Assembly: GCA_030916945.1 (NCBI GenBank)
Contig: JAUPVS010000010.1
Coordinates: 1 to 41,074, forward strand
Reading direction: 5' to 3'
Source: Patescibacteria group bacterium
Lineage (GTDB): Bacteria > Patescibacteriota > Saccharimonadia > Saccharimonadales > JAUPVS01
Length of the DNA stretch: 41,074 bases
Positions within the stretch are counted from its first letter, which is position 1. Every line of letters starts with the position of its first letter. The notes beneath the pieces are model-generated. The model made no database searches and was not told where the DNA came from. It saw only the letters and a program-made list of their open reading frames with translations. This document shows, piece by piece, positions 1-7,989 of this stretch. Both the position numbers and the translations under genes were made by a program.

Positions 1-868
1 TATAGGTATGAAACTTGGGAGTGTTGGTATTATCGCTATAAGTACCAACAAAAGTACCGTTGGCTAAATAGGTACCGCTAAAGTTACCCGAATCAAGCGC
101 TGACGAAGAATTCCAACTATCTAACAACTGGGGCGTTAACCAAGCATTGCCATTCCAGGGGAAACCATACAAATACTGAGTCGTCCCGTTAAAGAATCGC
201 GCGATTACCATTTTGTTGGTGCCCGACTGCGCCGAATAAACCTTAACTGACCGGGCTACTCGGTTACTGGCGCCAACACTGGGCAGCGATTGCGGCGATG
301 TCCATAAGCCATCCGACTGTAGCAACCGATAGTTAATCAAGCTAGTGGTGGTACCGCCGTTGGCATAAACTAACAAGCCAGTTTTAATTGAAGCATTGGT
401 TGATGTCTGCCAGTTCGATAAATAGGTCGTGGTAGCAACCTGACCTTGCCGTTGCGAGTTAATCTGCCAACTCACCGTCACTGTCACCTGACGGCTGTTG
501 TTGGGCCCGGGGCCAAACACTAGCGAGGGGGTAAAAATACTATTAATGGTCGTTGGCGTACTACTAATTGCCCACTGGCTGCCCGAAGCATTCAAGTAAT
601 AAGTTGTGCCGTTATTATAGTTATTGAGGTTGGCGTAGGAGCTTTGGGCAATGTTCTTAAGGGCTTCGACGGCCGTATTCGAAACCTGGGCCGCACGGCT
701 GTTATCACCGCCAATTGCCGTACTTTCCCGACCATAAATGAAAGCCGATAACACAATTAGGCTAATCATCCCAAAGATGGCCACTGCCAGCAAAATCTCA
801 ACCAATAGCACACCCTTGGATCCTCTAAGCCTTTTAGGTTTTGATAATTTAGAATGTAGAATTTTCAT
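1..868 (-). CDS. Prepilin-like protein with large C-terminal domain, 3' end cut by window edge
   Basis: The reading frame opens with ATG at 868 and stays open to base 1, so about 289 residues are visible and the C-terminus is missing. A basic leader (RLRGSKG) is followed by VLLVEILLAVAIFGM. This is a class III/type IV prepilin signal with predicted PilD cleavage after Gly19 and the conserved Glu at mature position 5 (Glu24). The hydrophobic helix is followed by a long Ser/Thr/Asn-rich, probably beta-rich region with aromatic repeats such as YLYGFPWNGNAW. Typical minor pilins are 150-200 residues, so this one carries an extra surface domain that I cannot name. The start lies 2 nt after the stop of the upstream prepilin, so it is the fourth visible gene of the pilB1 operon. 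It could be a tip adhesin, but that is inference. Confidence 0.8.
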   Translation of the reverse strand, partial: MKILHSKLSKPKRLRGSKGVLLVEILLAVAIFGMISLIVLSAFIYGRESTAIGGDNSRAAQVSNTAVEALKNIAQSSYANLNNYNNGTTYYLNASGSQWAISSTPTTINSIFTPSLVFGPGPNNSRQVTVTVSWQINSQRQGQVATTTYLSNWQTSTNASIKTGLLVYANGGTTTSLINYRLLQSDGLWTSPQSLPSVGASNRVARSVKVYSAQSGTNKMVIARFFNGTTQYLYGFPWNGNAWLTPQLLDSWNSSSALDSGNFSGTYLANGTFVGTYSDNTNTPKFHTY

Positions 869-870
869 GC

Positions 871-1311
871 CTAGTACTCCACCATTCCCTTGTTGTTAAC
901 GGTGATGGTGTTGGTTTTGCCAGCCCCAGTGAGCGTAAACGAGCCGGTACTGGTGGGCAGACCATACAGTTTGCTATACACAATCTGCGTCAGGCCCCCG
1001 ATTGCAATGCCACTGGGCACAGCGTAAACCACGTCATTATTGGGGTCACGGGTAGCGTAACTGGCGCCGCTGAATAGTACGATAGACTGACCATTAATGG
1101 CCACTCCCCACTGGCTATCCTGGGCACGGTTGCGACTGTAAGACTGAGCCTGATATAAATCTTGAGCCAGCAAGCTGGTAGCAGCATCGAGCTGATTACT
1201 ATTACTAAGCGACAGATACAGCGGCGTACCGATGGCTGTTATGACGGTGATGATCGCCACCACCAGCAGCATTTCGGGCAAGGTGAAGCCCTTCTGCCCT
1301 AGCCTACGCAC
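871..1311 (-). CDS. Minor prepilin, GspH/FimT-like
   Basis: A 146-residue prepilin. The leader MRRLGQKG is followed by FTLPEMLLVVAIITVITAIG, giving cleavage after Gly8 and Glu at mature position 5 (Glu13). The post-helix stretch with SYSRNRAQDSQWGVAINGQSIV resembles the GspH/FimT minor-pilin family, where an R...WGV motif follows the N-terminal helix. The mature protein would be inserted in the membrane, then built into the pilus or its initiating tip. The start overlaps the 3' end of pilC1 by 8 nt and the stop is 2 nt before the next prepilin, so translational coupling in one operon is likely. Assignment as a type IV prepilin is firm; the GspH/FimT subtype is moderate. Confidence 0.88.
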   Translation of the reverse strand: MRRLGQKGFTLPEMLLVVAIITVITAIGTPLYLSLSNSNQLDAATSLLAQDLYQAQSYSRNRAQDSQWGVAINGQSIVLFSGASYATRDPNNDVVYAVPSGIAIGGLTQIVYSKLYGLPTSTGSFTLTGAGKTNTITVNNKGMVEY

Positions 1312-2641
1312 CGTTCAAATTCCCGATTAAACTATAGATTGGCAAGAAGACGGCCATGGCCACAAACAATACGGCGGCCGCAATCAACACCAAGACAATC
1401 GGTTCCAGCAAAGTTTCGAGGTTATGAGCCGTTAGGTCGGCTTTGTCTTCGTAGTTATTACCGATTTTTAACAGGCTGGAGGACAAGTTACCCGACTTTT
1501 CGGCACTAACCACCACCTGCGTGATCGTACCCGGCAATAACGATCGATACTTCTTATCCGATAGGATTTTGTCAAAAGAGTCGCCTTCATCAACCCGGCG
1601 GGCAATCTCGGCCGCAAAGCGGGCGTATCGCTTGGTCGACATCGATGCCGCCAATGAATCCAGCGCCGTGACTACTGGCAAGCCGGCGTCCAGTAACGTC
1701 CCCAGCACAAAGCCAAACCGAGCCATTTCGGTCTCGAATAATAGCTTCTTTATACCCGGAATGCGGTACAGCACTACTTCGGCCGCACCCCGTGCTGCCG
1801 ACGATTTTTTTATCAAGATGGACAGAAAAATAACCGATATCACCGTACCGGCCGCAAAAATTAGACCGTATTTTCCAAACCAAGTACCGACTACAATCAA
1901 TATTTTGGTCATGGCGCCGACTTCGATCTGCAAGCCGGTGATAATATTCAGCAATTTAGGCAGCAGGAAGACCCCGATGCCGGTTCCAACTACAAATAGT
2001 AATGTCACCAAAAAGGCCGGATACAACATGGCCGACTTAATCTTGGCGTTCATGGTGTTATTCTTGTGCATTTGAGCCGCTACCACCTTCAGGTTTTCCG
2101 GCAGTTTACCGGTCGATTCACCAACCTCAATCAGGGTGATAACCGACGTATTAAACAGCCCGGTTTCTTCTAGGGCGCGGGCGAACGGTACACCTTCGTC
2201 AATACTGTCTTTCATGCGCATCATGGTTTCACGAGGGCCTTTTTGGGGAATTTCTTTGGCAATTGAGTCAATCGCTTCCCCCACAGTCACCCCAGCTAAC
2301 AACAACATACTCAAACTTTCGATGATATATTCGCTAGTATCACGGTTGATGCCACCAAAGGCCTTCTTTTTGGTATGTTTACGTTTGACTTTTTCGGCCG
2401 GGCCTTCGGCAGGCGCACTGGCGCTGGGGGCAGCTTGAGCAAACGGGTTAATGGCCCGTGACGGCTCGACCGGCTGCTTACTAACCGGTGCTTCCATACC
2501 GGCGGTGGGCGTGATTTTTATTTTTGGAGAGGTCGACAACGGCGGTGGTTTGGGTACGGCCATACTGCTGCCGTTAACATCATCGATGGGCTTGGCCACC
2601 ACGCGAGCGCGGTGCTCAAGACTACGTAAGTCGCCGCTCAT
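1304..2641 (-). CDS. pilC: Type IV pilus inner-membrane platform protein PilC (copy 1, N-terminally extended)
   Basis: A 445-residue polytopic platform protein of the GspF/PilC family that passes force from the assembly ATPase to pilin. Two T2SSF domains are visible, roughly residues 105-230 (YIIESLSMLLLAGVTVGEAI) and 305-430 (FGFVLGTLLDAGLPVVTALD), with membrane helices near 205-235, 255-280 and 410-435. Residues 1-100 are an added Pro/Ala-rich segment ending in a basic patch (KRKHTKKK), absent from the 406-residue second copy in this window. The ATG at 2641 overlaps the pilB1 stop by 4 nt. An internal start cannot be excluded, but the coupling favours 2641. It probably pairs with PilB1. Confidence 0.93.
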   Translation of the reverse strand: MSGDLRSLEHRARVVAKPIDDVNGSSMAVPKPPPLSTSPKIKITPTAGMEAPVSKQPVEPSRAINPFAQAAPSASAPAEGPAEKVKRKHTKKKAFGGINRDTSEYIIESLSMLLLAGVTVGEAIDSIAKEIPQKGPRETMMRMKDSIDEGVPFARALEETGLFNTSVITLIEVGESTGKLPENLKVVAAQMHKNNTMNAKIKSAMLYPAFLVTLLFVVGTGIGVFLLPKLLNIITGLQIEVGAMTKILIVVGTWFGKYGLIFAAGTVISVIFLSILIKKSSAARGAAEVVLYRIPGIKKLLFETEMARFGFVLGTLLDAGLPVVTALDSLAASMSTKRYARFAAEIARRVDEGDSFDKILSDKKYRSLLPGTITQVVVSAEKSGNLSSSLLKIGNNYEDKADLTAHNLETLLEPIVLVLIAAAVLFVAMAVFLPIYSLIGNLNGA

Positions 2642-4356
2642 TTTGGCTCGGCTACACGTTGTAGCTCGGTTATGGTAGTAACGCCGCGTTGGACTTTTTC
2701 GATACCGTCCGCAAACAAGGTGTGATCGCCCTGTTTATGGGACAGCTCGGCAATTTGGGCCGTCGACGGGTTCTTCAAAACCAGTTCTTGCATGGCCGGC
2801 GTCATATTTACCAACTCAAATATCGCCGTCCGACCGTGGTAACCGGTAAAGTTACACGACTCACAGCCCTTCCCCTGATAAAGGGTTACAATCGGGCCGG
2901 CAAAGTGTTGTTCGGCGTGAGGCATGGTCTTGGCTAGGTCTTCGATCTTAATTTGATAGCTCATTCGACATAGAGGGTGGATCATGCGCACCAAGCGTTG
3001 CGCAATCACCAGGTTCAAAGTACTGGCCAGCAGGAAGGGTTCGACGCCCATATCGAGCAAACGCGGGATGGCCGAGGCAGCGTCGTTGGCGTGAAAGGTC
3101 GAAAACAGTAAGTGGCCGGTTAAGGCGGCGTTAACGGCCAACTTGGCAGTCTCTTCATCACGAATTTCTCCTACCAAGATGACATCCGGATCTTGGCGGA
3201 CAATCGAGCGCAGGCCATCGGTAAAAGTCAGTCCCGTCAGGTTGTTGACCTGAATCTGGTTAACGCCCACAATTTTGTATTCAACCGGGTCTTCGATGGT
3301 GGTGATGTTAATCTCGGGGTTATTAATCATTTTTAACAGTGAATACAGCGTGGTGGTCTTACCCGAACCAGTTGGGCCAGTGGTCATAATCATGCCGTAG
3401 GGACGGTGAATCTGACGGTCAAAAATCTCTTTGTCTTTGCGGCTCAACCCCAAACCCTTCACATTCAAACCCTTGGAATACTCGGCCAGCAGACGCAGCG
3501 CGACTTTTTCGCCATCCAGGGTTGGCACCACCGAAATACGGACGTTGACCGGCTTGCCGTCGACCTCGTAACGGATAGCACCGTCCTGGCTGACGTTGTG
3601 TTCGTCAATCCGCATATGAGATTGAACCTTAAGGCGGTTCAAAATGTTATCGTAGTATTGCTTGGGCAACTGACCGGCTTCGTGCAGAACGCCGTCGATG
3701 CGAAAACGGATAACAACAATCGATTCCTGGGGCTCAAAGTGAATGTCCGACACCTTGTAAGCGGCGGCGTCTTTGATAATTTCATCAATAATTTCCGGGG
3801 CGACCCGGTTCTGCTGTTGAATAATCTGGTTAAAGCGCGTTACCAACGGCTTGCGATAGTGAATCAAGGCCTCGTTAAGCTCGTCCGGCAAGGCGTAGTA
3901 GATCTTGAGCTTAATTGGCGGCAAGAACACTTTCTCCAGCGCCTCTTTCAGGCCAGGCTTATTGGGGTCGTCAGTAGCCAGCGTAACCACATCACCCTGC
4001 TTTTGATAAACCACCACGCGGTAGGCCTGACCAATGTCAGCTGGAATTAAACTGATGTGCTCTTTGCTGGGCTGATAGATGTCGAGATCGGCATACTCGA
4101 CACTGTAGTACTTGGCCAGAGCCGGCCCCAGCAAGTCGTAGGCAATAATATTTTGGTTTAGAAAGTAGTTAAACAGCGTTATGTGGTGCGTGGCGCAGTA
4201 ACTGCGGGCGTTGTTGAGGTCGGCCTCGGTGACATAATTGCCTTCGGACAATATCTTAGCCAGGCGTTCGTCATCGACCGCCCCACTGCTTGTTGCTACA
4301 TCAATTGGCTCTTTCTCGTTAGAAGGTTGAGCGGTTGATATGTCCTTATCTGCCAT
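2638..4356 (-). CDS. pilB: Type IV pilus assembly ATPase PilB (copy 1)
   Basis: A 572-residue GspE/PilB-family secretion ATPase that powers pilus extension in the cytoplasm. An N-terminal MshEN-like region (about residues 40-165) precedes the catalytic core. Walker A is GPTGSGKTT (327-335), the Asp box ITTIEDPVEY (351-360), Walker B DPDVILVGEIRDEET (389-402) and the His box GHLLFSTFHAND (414-425). The zinc-binding tetracysteine insert usual in PilB is incomplete: Cys463, Cys498 and Cys501 are present, but the expected second cysteine of the first pair is replaced. It is the first gene of the leftward operon, followed by pilC1 with a 4-nt overlap, and is led by an extended -10 promoter about 79 nt upstream. 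Confidence 0.95.
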   Translation of the reverse strand: MADKDISTAQPSNEKEPIDVATSSGAVDDERLAKILSEGNYVTEADLNNARSYCATHHITLFNYFLNQNIIAYDLLGPALAKYYSVEYADLDIYQPSKEHISLIPADIGQAYRVVVYQKQGDVVTLATDDPNKPGLKEALEKVFLPPIKLKIYYALPDELNEALIHYRKPLVTRFNQIIQQQNRVAPEIIDEIIKDAAAYKVSDIHFEPQESIVVIRFRIDGVLHEAGQLPKQYYDNILNRLKVQSHMRIDEHNVSQDGAIRYEVDGKPVNVRISVVPTLDGEKVALRLLAEYSKGLNVKGLGLSRKDKEIFDRQIHRPYGMIMTTGPTGSGKTTTLYSLLKMINNPEINITTIEDPVEYKIVGVNQIQVNNLTGLTFTDGLRSIVRQDPDVILVGEIRDEETAKLAVNAALTGHLLFSTFHANDAASAIPRLLDMGVEPFLLASTLNLVIAQRLVRMIHPLCRMSYQIKIEDLAKTMPHAEQHFAGPIVTLYQGKGCESCNFTGYHGRTAIFELVNMTPAMQELVLKNPSTAQIAELSHKQGDHTLFADGIEKVQRGVTTITELQRVAEPK

Positions 4357-4434
4357 GTTTGTTCGTAACCCACCTCTTTTTGCTACTACATCGCATAACC
4401 CTTGAAGGGCCTGCCTCTAGTCATTACCATAAAC

Positions 4435-4440
4435 ATTATA
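4435..4440 (-). promoter_or_regulatory. Extended -10 promoter of the pilB1 operon
   Basis: Reading leftward, TGC-TATAAT forms an extended -10 box. The TTGACA nearby sits only 11 nt upstream, so it is not a properly spaced -35. The element would give a leader of about 70 nt before the pilB1 ATG at 4356. It lies in the divergent intergenic region shared with the rightward gene at 4501. Confidence 0.6.
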
Positions 4441-4450
4441 GCAACGATTC

Positions 4451-4479
4451 TTGTCAAAAAGTATATCCCCGCTTATGCT
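4451..4479 (+). promoter_or_regulatory. Sigma70-type promoter of the 4501 gene
   Basis: TTGTCA (4451-4456), a 17-nt spacer, then TATGCT (4474-4479). Transcription would begin about 15 nt before the ATG at 4501. This rules out the longer in-frame start at 4402, which lies upstream of the promoter. Confidence 0.7.
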
Positions 4480-4500
4480 AACTACAGAAGAAAGGTTTAT

Positions 4501-5127
4501 ATGTCTAGTAGTTCTGGTTATTCTGGCAATCAACAGGGGTTCGGCAGCCTTGGCCTGTTACTGATTGGCGTAATCTTGCTGATTGGCGGTATTGGGGTGT
4601 ATGTGTTTACGCAGCGCCCAACTTCCCAACCAGCCTCGACCGAATCTTCCACCGCCACTACATCAACCGGAACCAGCACCTCGCCGGGCGGCATTCCCGG
4701 TGGTGCTAACGGCGGGACTACTACTGGTACGGCAGCGTCGACAAATATCGTTAAGATCACCTCTGTTGGTATGCAATTAACTGTTCCCGATTCCTTGAAG
4801 GATCTAACCTACGCGCTTAAGCCGGTAGCCGGTGGCGCCACCGAAGTTACTTTTTCAACCAAAACGCTGGCCGGCCGCGTGCCCAGCTGCGCCGCCGACC
4901 AAGGCTCGGGCGCTTTTCAAACCGTTACCCGCGGACCCGGCAGTTACCCCGGCCCGGCTAACCCCTCACGCGGCGCCCTTCTTAAGCAATATGATAGCTA
5001 CTACTTTGCCTACACCTTACCGACCGGCCCCTGTGCCAAAGGCCTTTCGGTAGAGAACCAAAACCTGCTCAACAGCCTGGCTCAGGACTTCTCCGGCGCC
5101 CTGCCATCAGTTACAGCGCTGTTGTAG
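4501..5127 (+). CDS. Single-pass membrane protein, pilin-like leader, unknown function
   Basis: A 208-residue protein. ATG 4501 is chosen because AAAGG lies about 5 nt upstream and the promoter lies at 4451-4479. The N-terminus SGNQQGFGSLGLLLIGVILLIGGIGVYVF looks like a prepilin leader (Gly13-Phe14) and hydrophobic helix, but the mature position 5 residue is Gly instead of Glu. It may be a non-canonical (GspK/PilX-type) pilin or simply a membrane-anchored protein. A Thr/Ser/Gly-rich linker (about residues 38-80) leads to a C-terminal domain of about 125 residues with two cysteines (PSCAAD and GPCAKG) that could form a disulfide outside the cell. It is divergent from the pilB1 operon, which suggests but does not prove a pilus link. 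Confidence 0.72.
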   Translation: MSSSSGYSGNQQGFGSLGLLLIGVILLIGGIGVYVFTQRPTSQPASTESSTATTSTGTSTSPGGIPGGANGGTTTGTAASTNIVKITSVGMQLTVPDSLKDLTYALKPVAGGATEVTFSTKTLAGRVPSCAADQGSGAFQTVTRGPGSYPGPANPSRGALLKQYDSYYFAYTLPTGPCAKGLSVENQNLLNSLAQDFSGALPSVTALL

Positions 5128-5152
5128 AATATGCAAAACAGGGGTCGTAACA

Positions 5153-5181
5153 TTGACACGATTGCTCGTTTGTGTTAACAT
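5153..5181 (+). promoter_or_regulatory. Near-consensus sigma70 promoter
   Basis: A perfect -35 TTGACA (5153-5158), a 17-nt spacer and -10 TAACAT (5176-5181). This is the best-matching -35 hexamer I found in the window. It drives a short unit that ends at the terminator at 5357-5380, giving a predicted transcript of about 190 nt. Confidence 0.8.
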
Positions 5182-5205
5182 AACCGGGTTAAACGAGGCT
5201 TGTGT

Positions 5206-5325
5206 GTGAGTACCACCCCTTCGAGTTCGCTCGAGAATTTTAAGTTGTTCTACGAAGAACTAACTTTCATTAAACCAACTCATCACCGTATCCGACGCAA
5301 CCGCGTCGTACTGGTTAGCAAATAA
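5206..5325 (+). CDS. Possible 39-residue basic protein, or a structured small RNA
   Basis: GTG 5206 is preceded by GAGG at a 7-nt spacing and opens a 39-codon frame (start STTPSSSLENFKLFYEELTF, end RIRRNRVVLVSK), with a basic C-terminus and no homologue I recognise. It lies between a near-consensus promoter and an intrinsic terminator. The same stretch also forms three compact hairpins: TCGAG/CTCGA at 5221-5234, GTTCT/AGAAC at 5247-5260 and CGACGC/GCGTCG at 5293-5308. The product may therefore be a small RNA instead of, or in addition to, a protein. The sequence alone does not separate these options. Confidence 0.45.
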   Translation: MSTTPSSSLENFKLFYEELTFIKPTHHRIRRNRVVLVSK

Positions 5326-5356
5326 GTTCTAATTTCTAATACAGAAATTCTAAAGA

Positions 5357-5380
5357 AGCTGCAATTACTGCGGCTTTTTT
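5357..5380 (+). terminator. Intrinsic terminator
   Basis: A 7-bp stem (AGCTGCA/TGCGGCT with one G-T pair) around a 5-nt loop, followed directly by a T run. It closes the short transcription unit begun at 5153. Confidence 0.85.
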
Positions 5381-5453
5381 AGTATTTAGATATTCGAATT
5401 TAAAGTTTTGCTCAGTTTTCCAGGGTTTATCCACTAGCATTTTCTACAGCGTT

Positions 5454-5471
5454 ATGACAATATGTAGTCAT
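5454..5471 (+). promoter_or_regulatory. NrdR-box-like dyad overlapping the nrdR start
   Basis: ATGAC-N8-GTCAT spans 5454-5471 and runs into the nrdR start codon. Its core ACAATATGTAGT differs at one position from ACwATATATwGT, the centre of the known NrdR box. The position suggests NrdR represses its own gene. Only one box is seen, whereas characterised targets usually have two. Confidence 0.5.
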
Positions 5472-5877
5472 GGTTTGTATATATTGTGGGCAAAAAACAA
5501 AGATAATTAACTCGCGGGCTCAAAGGCGAACGCACGCCACCTGGCGGCGCCACCGCTGCACCGCCTGTAACCAGCTCTTCACCACCCAGGAACAGGTTGA
5601 TCTGGCCGTGTCAGCCAGTTTCATTGCCAAAGATGGGTCAATACACCCCTTTAACCGTCAACACCTGCTACAGAGCTTGTACGACAGCCTCAAACATCGC
5701 CCTCACGCCCTAACAGAGGCGCTCGACCTCACCGACACGGTAATCGCCAAATTACTCCCCCAAATCAAGGCTGCCGGCTGGTCACGCCAAGCGGTAGTAG
5801 AAACCGCTCAGCAAGTTCTAGCAAATTTCGACAAAGCCGCCGCTACAGCGTATCGGGCTTATCACCCTGGCAGTTAG
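5470..5877 (+). CDS. nrdR: Ribonucleotide reductase transcriptional repressor NrdR
   Basis: A 135-residue protein with the NrdR layout. An N-terminal zinc ribbon has Cys3, Cys6, Cys30 and Cys33 and the family signature RRHRCTACNQLFTTQE. It is followed by an ATP-cone domain (from about residue 47: ASFIAKDGSIHPFNRQHLLQSL). NrdR senses ATP/dATP and represses ribonucleotide reductase genes. It is slightly shorter than the usual 145-155 residues, lacking most of the C-terminal tail. No nrd structural gene lies in the window. The gene is convergent with the hexapeptide-repeat gene, overlapping it by 4 nt. The dyad at 5454-5471 suggests autoregulation. Confidence 0.88.
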   Translation: MVCIYCGQKTKIINSRAQRRTHATWRRHRCTACNQLFTTQEQVDLAVSASFIAKDGSIHPFNRQHLLQSLYDSLKHRPHALTEALDLTDTVIAKLLPQIKAAGWSRQAVVETAQQVLANFDKAAATAYRAYHPGS

Positions 5878-6353
5878 GTAACTTCCGGTGACGCCAAACG
5901 CATAGTTGCGCCCGGGCCAACCATTCCGTTCACATATACGCCTGCGCCAATAAACGATCTTGGCCTTATATCGGCGCCATATCCAAGCACTGCACCTTCG
6001 CATACGTGCGAGAAATCACCTACTGGAATATGCGGCGGAACATCAACCCGTGGTTCAATGTGCGTATTAATACCAACCTCAGCGCCACTGCCAATTATGG
6101 CTTCTTCACCGATAATAGCTCGGTATCTTATGTGTGCGCCCTCGCCAACACTAACACCATCACGCAACTGTACAAACGATTCGACAACCGCACCAGCCGC
6201 TAAGCGGGCGGCTTCGATTCGAGTGTGCACACCTGAGGGCAACATCTCTAAAGTCACTTGAGCGCCAGGTTCAATTTCAGCTTTTTCGGAGATACAAAAG
6301 TCGACAATTTGGCGGTAAATTTGTTCGACCGGTACAGCTTGTATCTCGGACAT
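5874..6353 (-). CDS. Left-handed beta-helix (hexapeptide-repeat) protein
   Basis: A 159-residue protein built mainly of imperfect hexapeptide repeats (for example GAVVES, GVSVGE, GAHIRY, AIIGSG, GAVLGY, GADIRP, SFIGAG, GPGATM), the pattern of left-handed parallel beta-helix acyl/nucleotidyltransferase domains. The first 30 residues are helical (VEQIYRQIVDFCISEKAEI). No N-terminal nucleotidyltransferase domain is present, so it could be a stand-alone acetyltransferase-like enzyme or a non-catalytic trimer; the substrate is unknown. A TACACT -10 box at 6361-6366 ends 7 nt before the ATG, so the mRNA is probably leaderless. Confidence 0.75.
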   Translation of the reverse strand: MSEIQAVPVEQIYRQIVDFCISEKAEIEPGAQVTLEMLPSGVHTRIEAARLAAGAVVESFVQLRDGVSVGEGAHIRYRAIIGEEAIIGSGAEVGINTHIEPRVDVPPHIPVGDFSHVCEGAVLGYGADIRPRSFIGAGVYVNGMVGPGATMRLASPEVT

Positions 6354-6390
6354 TGAAACAAGTGTACATCGCCAGGGCGATTAAGCAAAA

Positions 6391-7989
6391 TTATTCGGGC
6401 TTATCACCCTTAACGGCTTTTTCGGTGACGTCAAAGGTATCTAAGTAACGACCAAACATCAAGCGAGTTTGTGCCACCAAGCCAGACAGACCGTTATAGA
6501 TAATGGTGGTAAACGGTAGAAACACCCACTGCAACGTCATAAAGATGTGGCGGCGACGCTTATAGCGAGCTGGTTTGGGCGGCAGCAACAGAATACTTAA
6601 GAAGAAGGTGATGACAATTCCGGTTAGAGCCACGGTTTCGATGCGACTAGCCACAATTGGCAACTGATTGGCAGCATAGCTATCAGGATGGAACAGCGAC
6701 GGTATAAAGGCCGTACCAGCCACTAGTAGCGCGGCCGTTGCCCAACTAATATGACCCTCGAATAAGCGCCAGAATTTGGCGAACAGATCACCCTTCTTTA
6801 ACTTGTTCTTGCGGAAAAAACCCATTTCGGCCACGTAGGCAATGTCACTACAACCCCAGGCCCAACGGCGCAACTGGATAAACTGAGCCTTTAGGGTTCG
6901 CCGATAAGTCGCCGATAGAACGGCGTCTTGGTAAATCGGCACATAGATTGGGTAGACTTCGTAACGGCCATCAAAGGCAAAATAGCTGCGCCAGAACTGA
7001 TGACCATCTTCTACAATGGTACGGGCGCTCCAAAAGTTGGTTTCAATTAGCCCGGCCAGCGGTTGAGCGTGGGCCGAAAAGTTACGCAAGGCATGCAAGC
7101 GCATCGAAGCCACCACCTGAAAGAACGAGTTACCAGTGGCAATTACCCGCATCGGCGCCGGCACGTCCCAGATATTTTGGGTATACAAAGCGACCGGTTG
7201 GTACGACGTGTGAACCGGATCGGGTGAAGCACAGTAGGTGTAGCTTAAAGCCGATAAATAGCCCGGATGCGGTCGGTTATCAGAGTCCAGCGTCGTAACG
7301 TTAACACGCAGCGGATCAATTTTTTGTTCGGTAACGTATTTAAGCAAGGCTTTACCGGCGTAGTTAATGTTGCCACCCTTGCCGCGGACTTCGCCAGGAG
7401 TTAGCGGATGCTTAATGGCCATGGTATGCATAAATCGATCACCGTACTTTTTAACCATGGCTTGAACGGCCGGTTCCGATTGAGCGCCATCTCGTGCCTC
7501 ATAGGCAAATACCAGAATCACCTGCTTCATATCGTAATCAGAATTAAGCACCGACTGAATAGTTGGCTCCAAAACCTCGGCGCCTTCGTTGTACGAAGCA
7601 ATGATAATAGCATTTACAACTTCGCTGGGCTTGATTTTAAGTGGCTGAACTTGGGTACGTAACAGATTGTCGTAGTGCCACTTGGGGCGCTGGGCACCCG
7701 GGTCAGTCACCTCGCCAGCCTCAAGTTCTTTTAATAGCCGTGCCCAATCAAGCTTTTGATGCTGCTTGAGTTTGCGCCAGCCTTCGATCACTCGCACGTT
7801 CATGCCAACGGCCTTGGCAAACCAGATTAACAGATAAACTATCAACCCATACACCAACGCAATCGGCCAAAAGGCGCTCAATACAAATGGCAACAACAAG
7901 ATGCTCCAGCTGAGCATGCCGGGTAGCTTTTCGAAGAACAAATAACGGCGGCTGCGGTCTTCTTTATAGGGTATTTCGATGTTTTTCAT
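6391..7989 (-). CDS. Membrane-bound family 2 glycosyltransferase
   Basis: A 532-residue processive-type GT2 enzyme. Two N-terminal membrane helices (about residues 22-62) precede a cytosolic GT-A domain with AIIIASYNEGAEVLEPTIQSVL, the metal-binding DSDNRP (DxD motif), the catalytic TIVEDGHQFWR, and LRRWAWG, matching the (Q/R)xxRW acceptor motif. C-terminal helices lie at about 420-440, 450-475 and 490-510. Such enzymes polymerise or add sugars from nucleotide-sugar donors to a membrane or cell-surface glycan; the sugar cannot be told from sequence. It is directly preceded by a small membrane protein gene (no gap), probably its partner in the same operon. Confidence 0.88.
   Translation of the reverse strand: MKNIEIPYKEDRSRRYLFFEKLPGMLSWSILLLPFVLSAFWPIALVYGLIVYLLIWFAKAVGMNVRVIEGWRKLKQHQKLDWARLLKELEAGEVTDPGAQRPKWHYDNLLRTQVQPLKIKPSEVVNAIIIASYNEGAEVLEPTIQSVLNSDYDMKQVILVFAYEARDGAQSEPAVQAMVKKYGDRFMHTMAIKHPLTPGEVRGKGGNINYAGKALLKYVTEQKIDPLRVNVTTLDSDNRPHPGYLSALSYTYCASPDPVHTSYQPVALYTQNIWDVPAPMRVIATGNSFFQVVASMRLHALRNFSAHAQPLAGLIETNFWSARTIVEDGHQFWRSYFAFDGRYEVYPIYVPIYQDAVLSATYRRTLKAQFIQLRRWAWGCSDIAYVAEMGFFRKNKLKKGDLFAKFWRLFEGHISWATAALLVAGTAFIPSLFHPDSYAANQLPIVASRIETVALTGIVITFFLSILLLPPKPARYKRRRHIFMTLQWVFLPFTTIIYNGLSGLVAQTRLMFGRYLDTFDVTEKAVKGDKPE

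Noticed and set aside
1521-2075. 184-codon rightward open frame
   Set aside because: Antisense to pilC1; composition (many Ser, Arg, Lys, Thr) reflects the opposite strand codons of membrane helices.
3406-4050. 214-codon rightward open frame
   Set aside because: It lies fully antisense to pilB1, has no ribosome-binding site, and its product has no recognisable domain; it is a shadow of the pilB1 coding bias.
4402-4500. Longer start for the rightward membrane protein
   Set aside because: The promoter TTGTCA-17-TATGCT lies downstream of 4402 and the extra N-terminus would place 33 residues ahead of a natural pilin-like leader; ATG 4501 has a ribosome-binding site.
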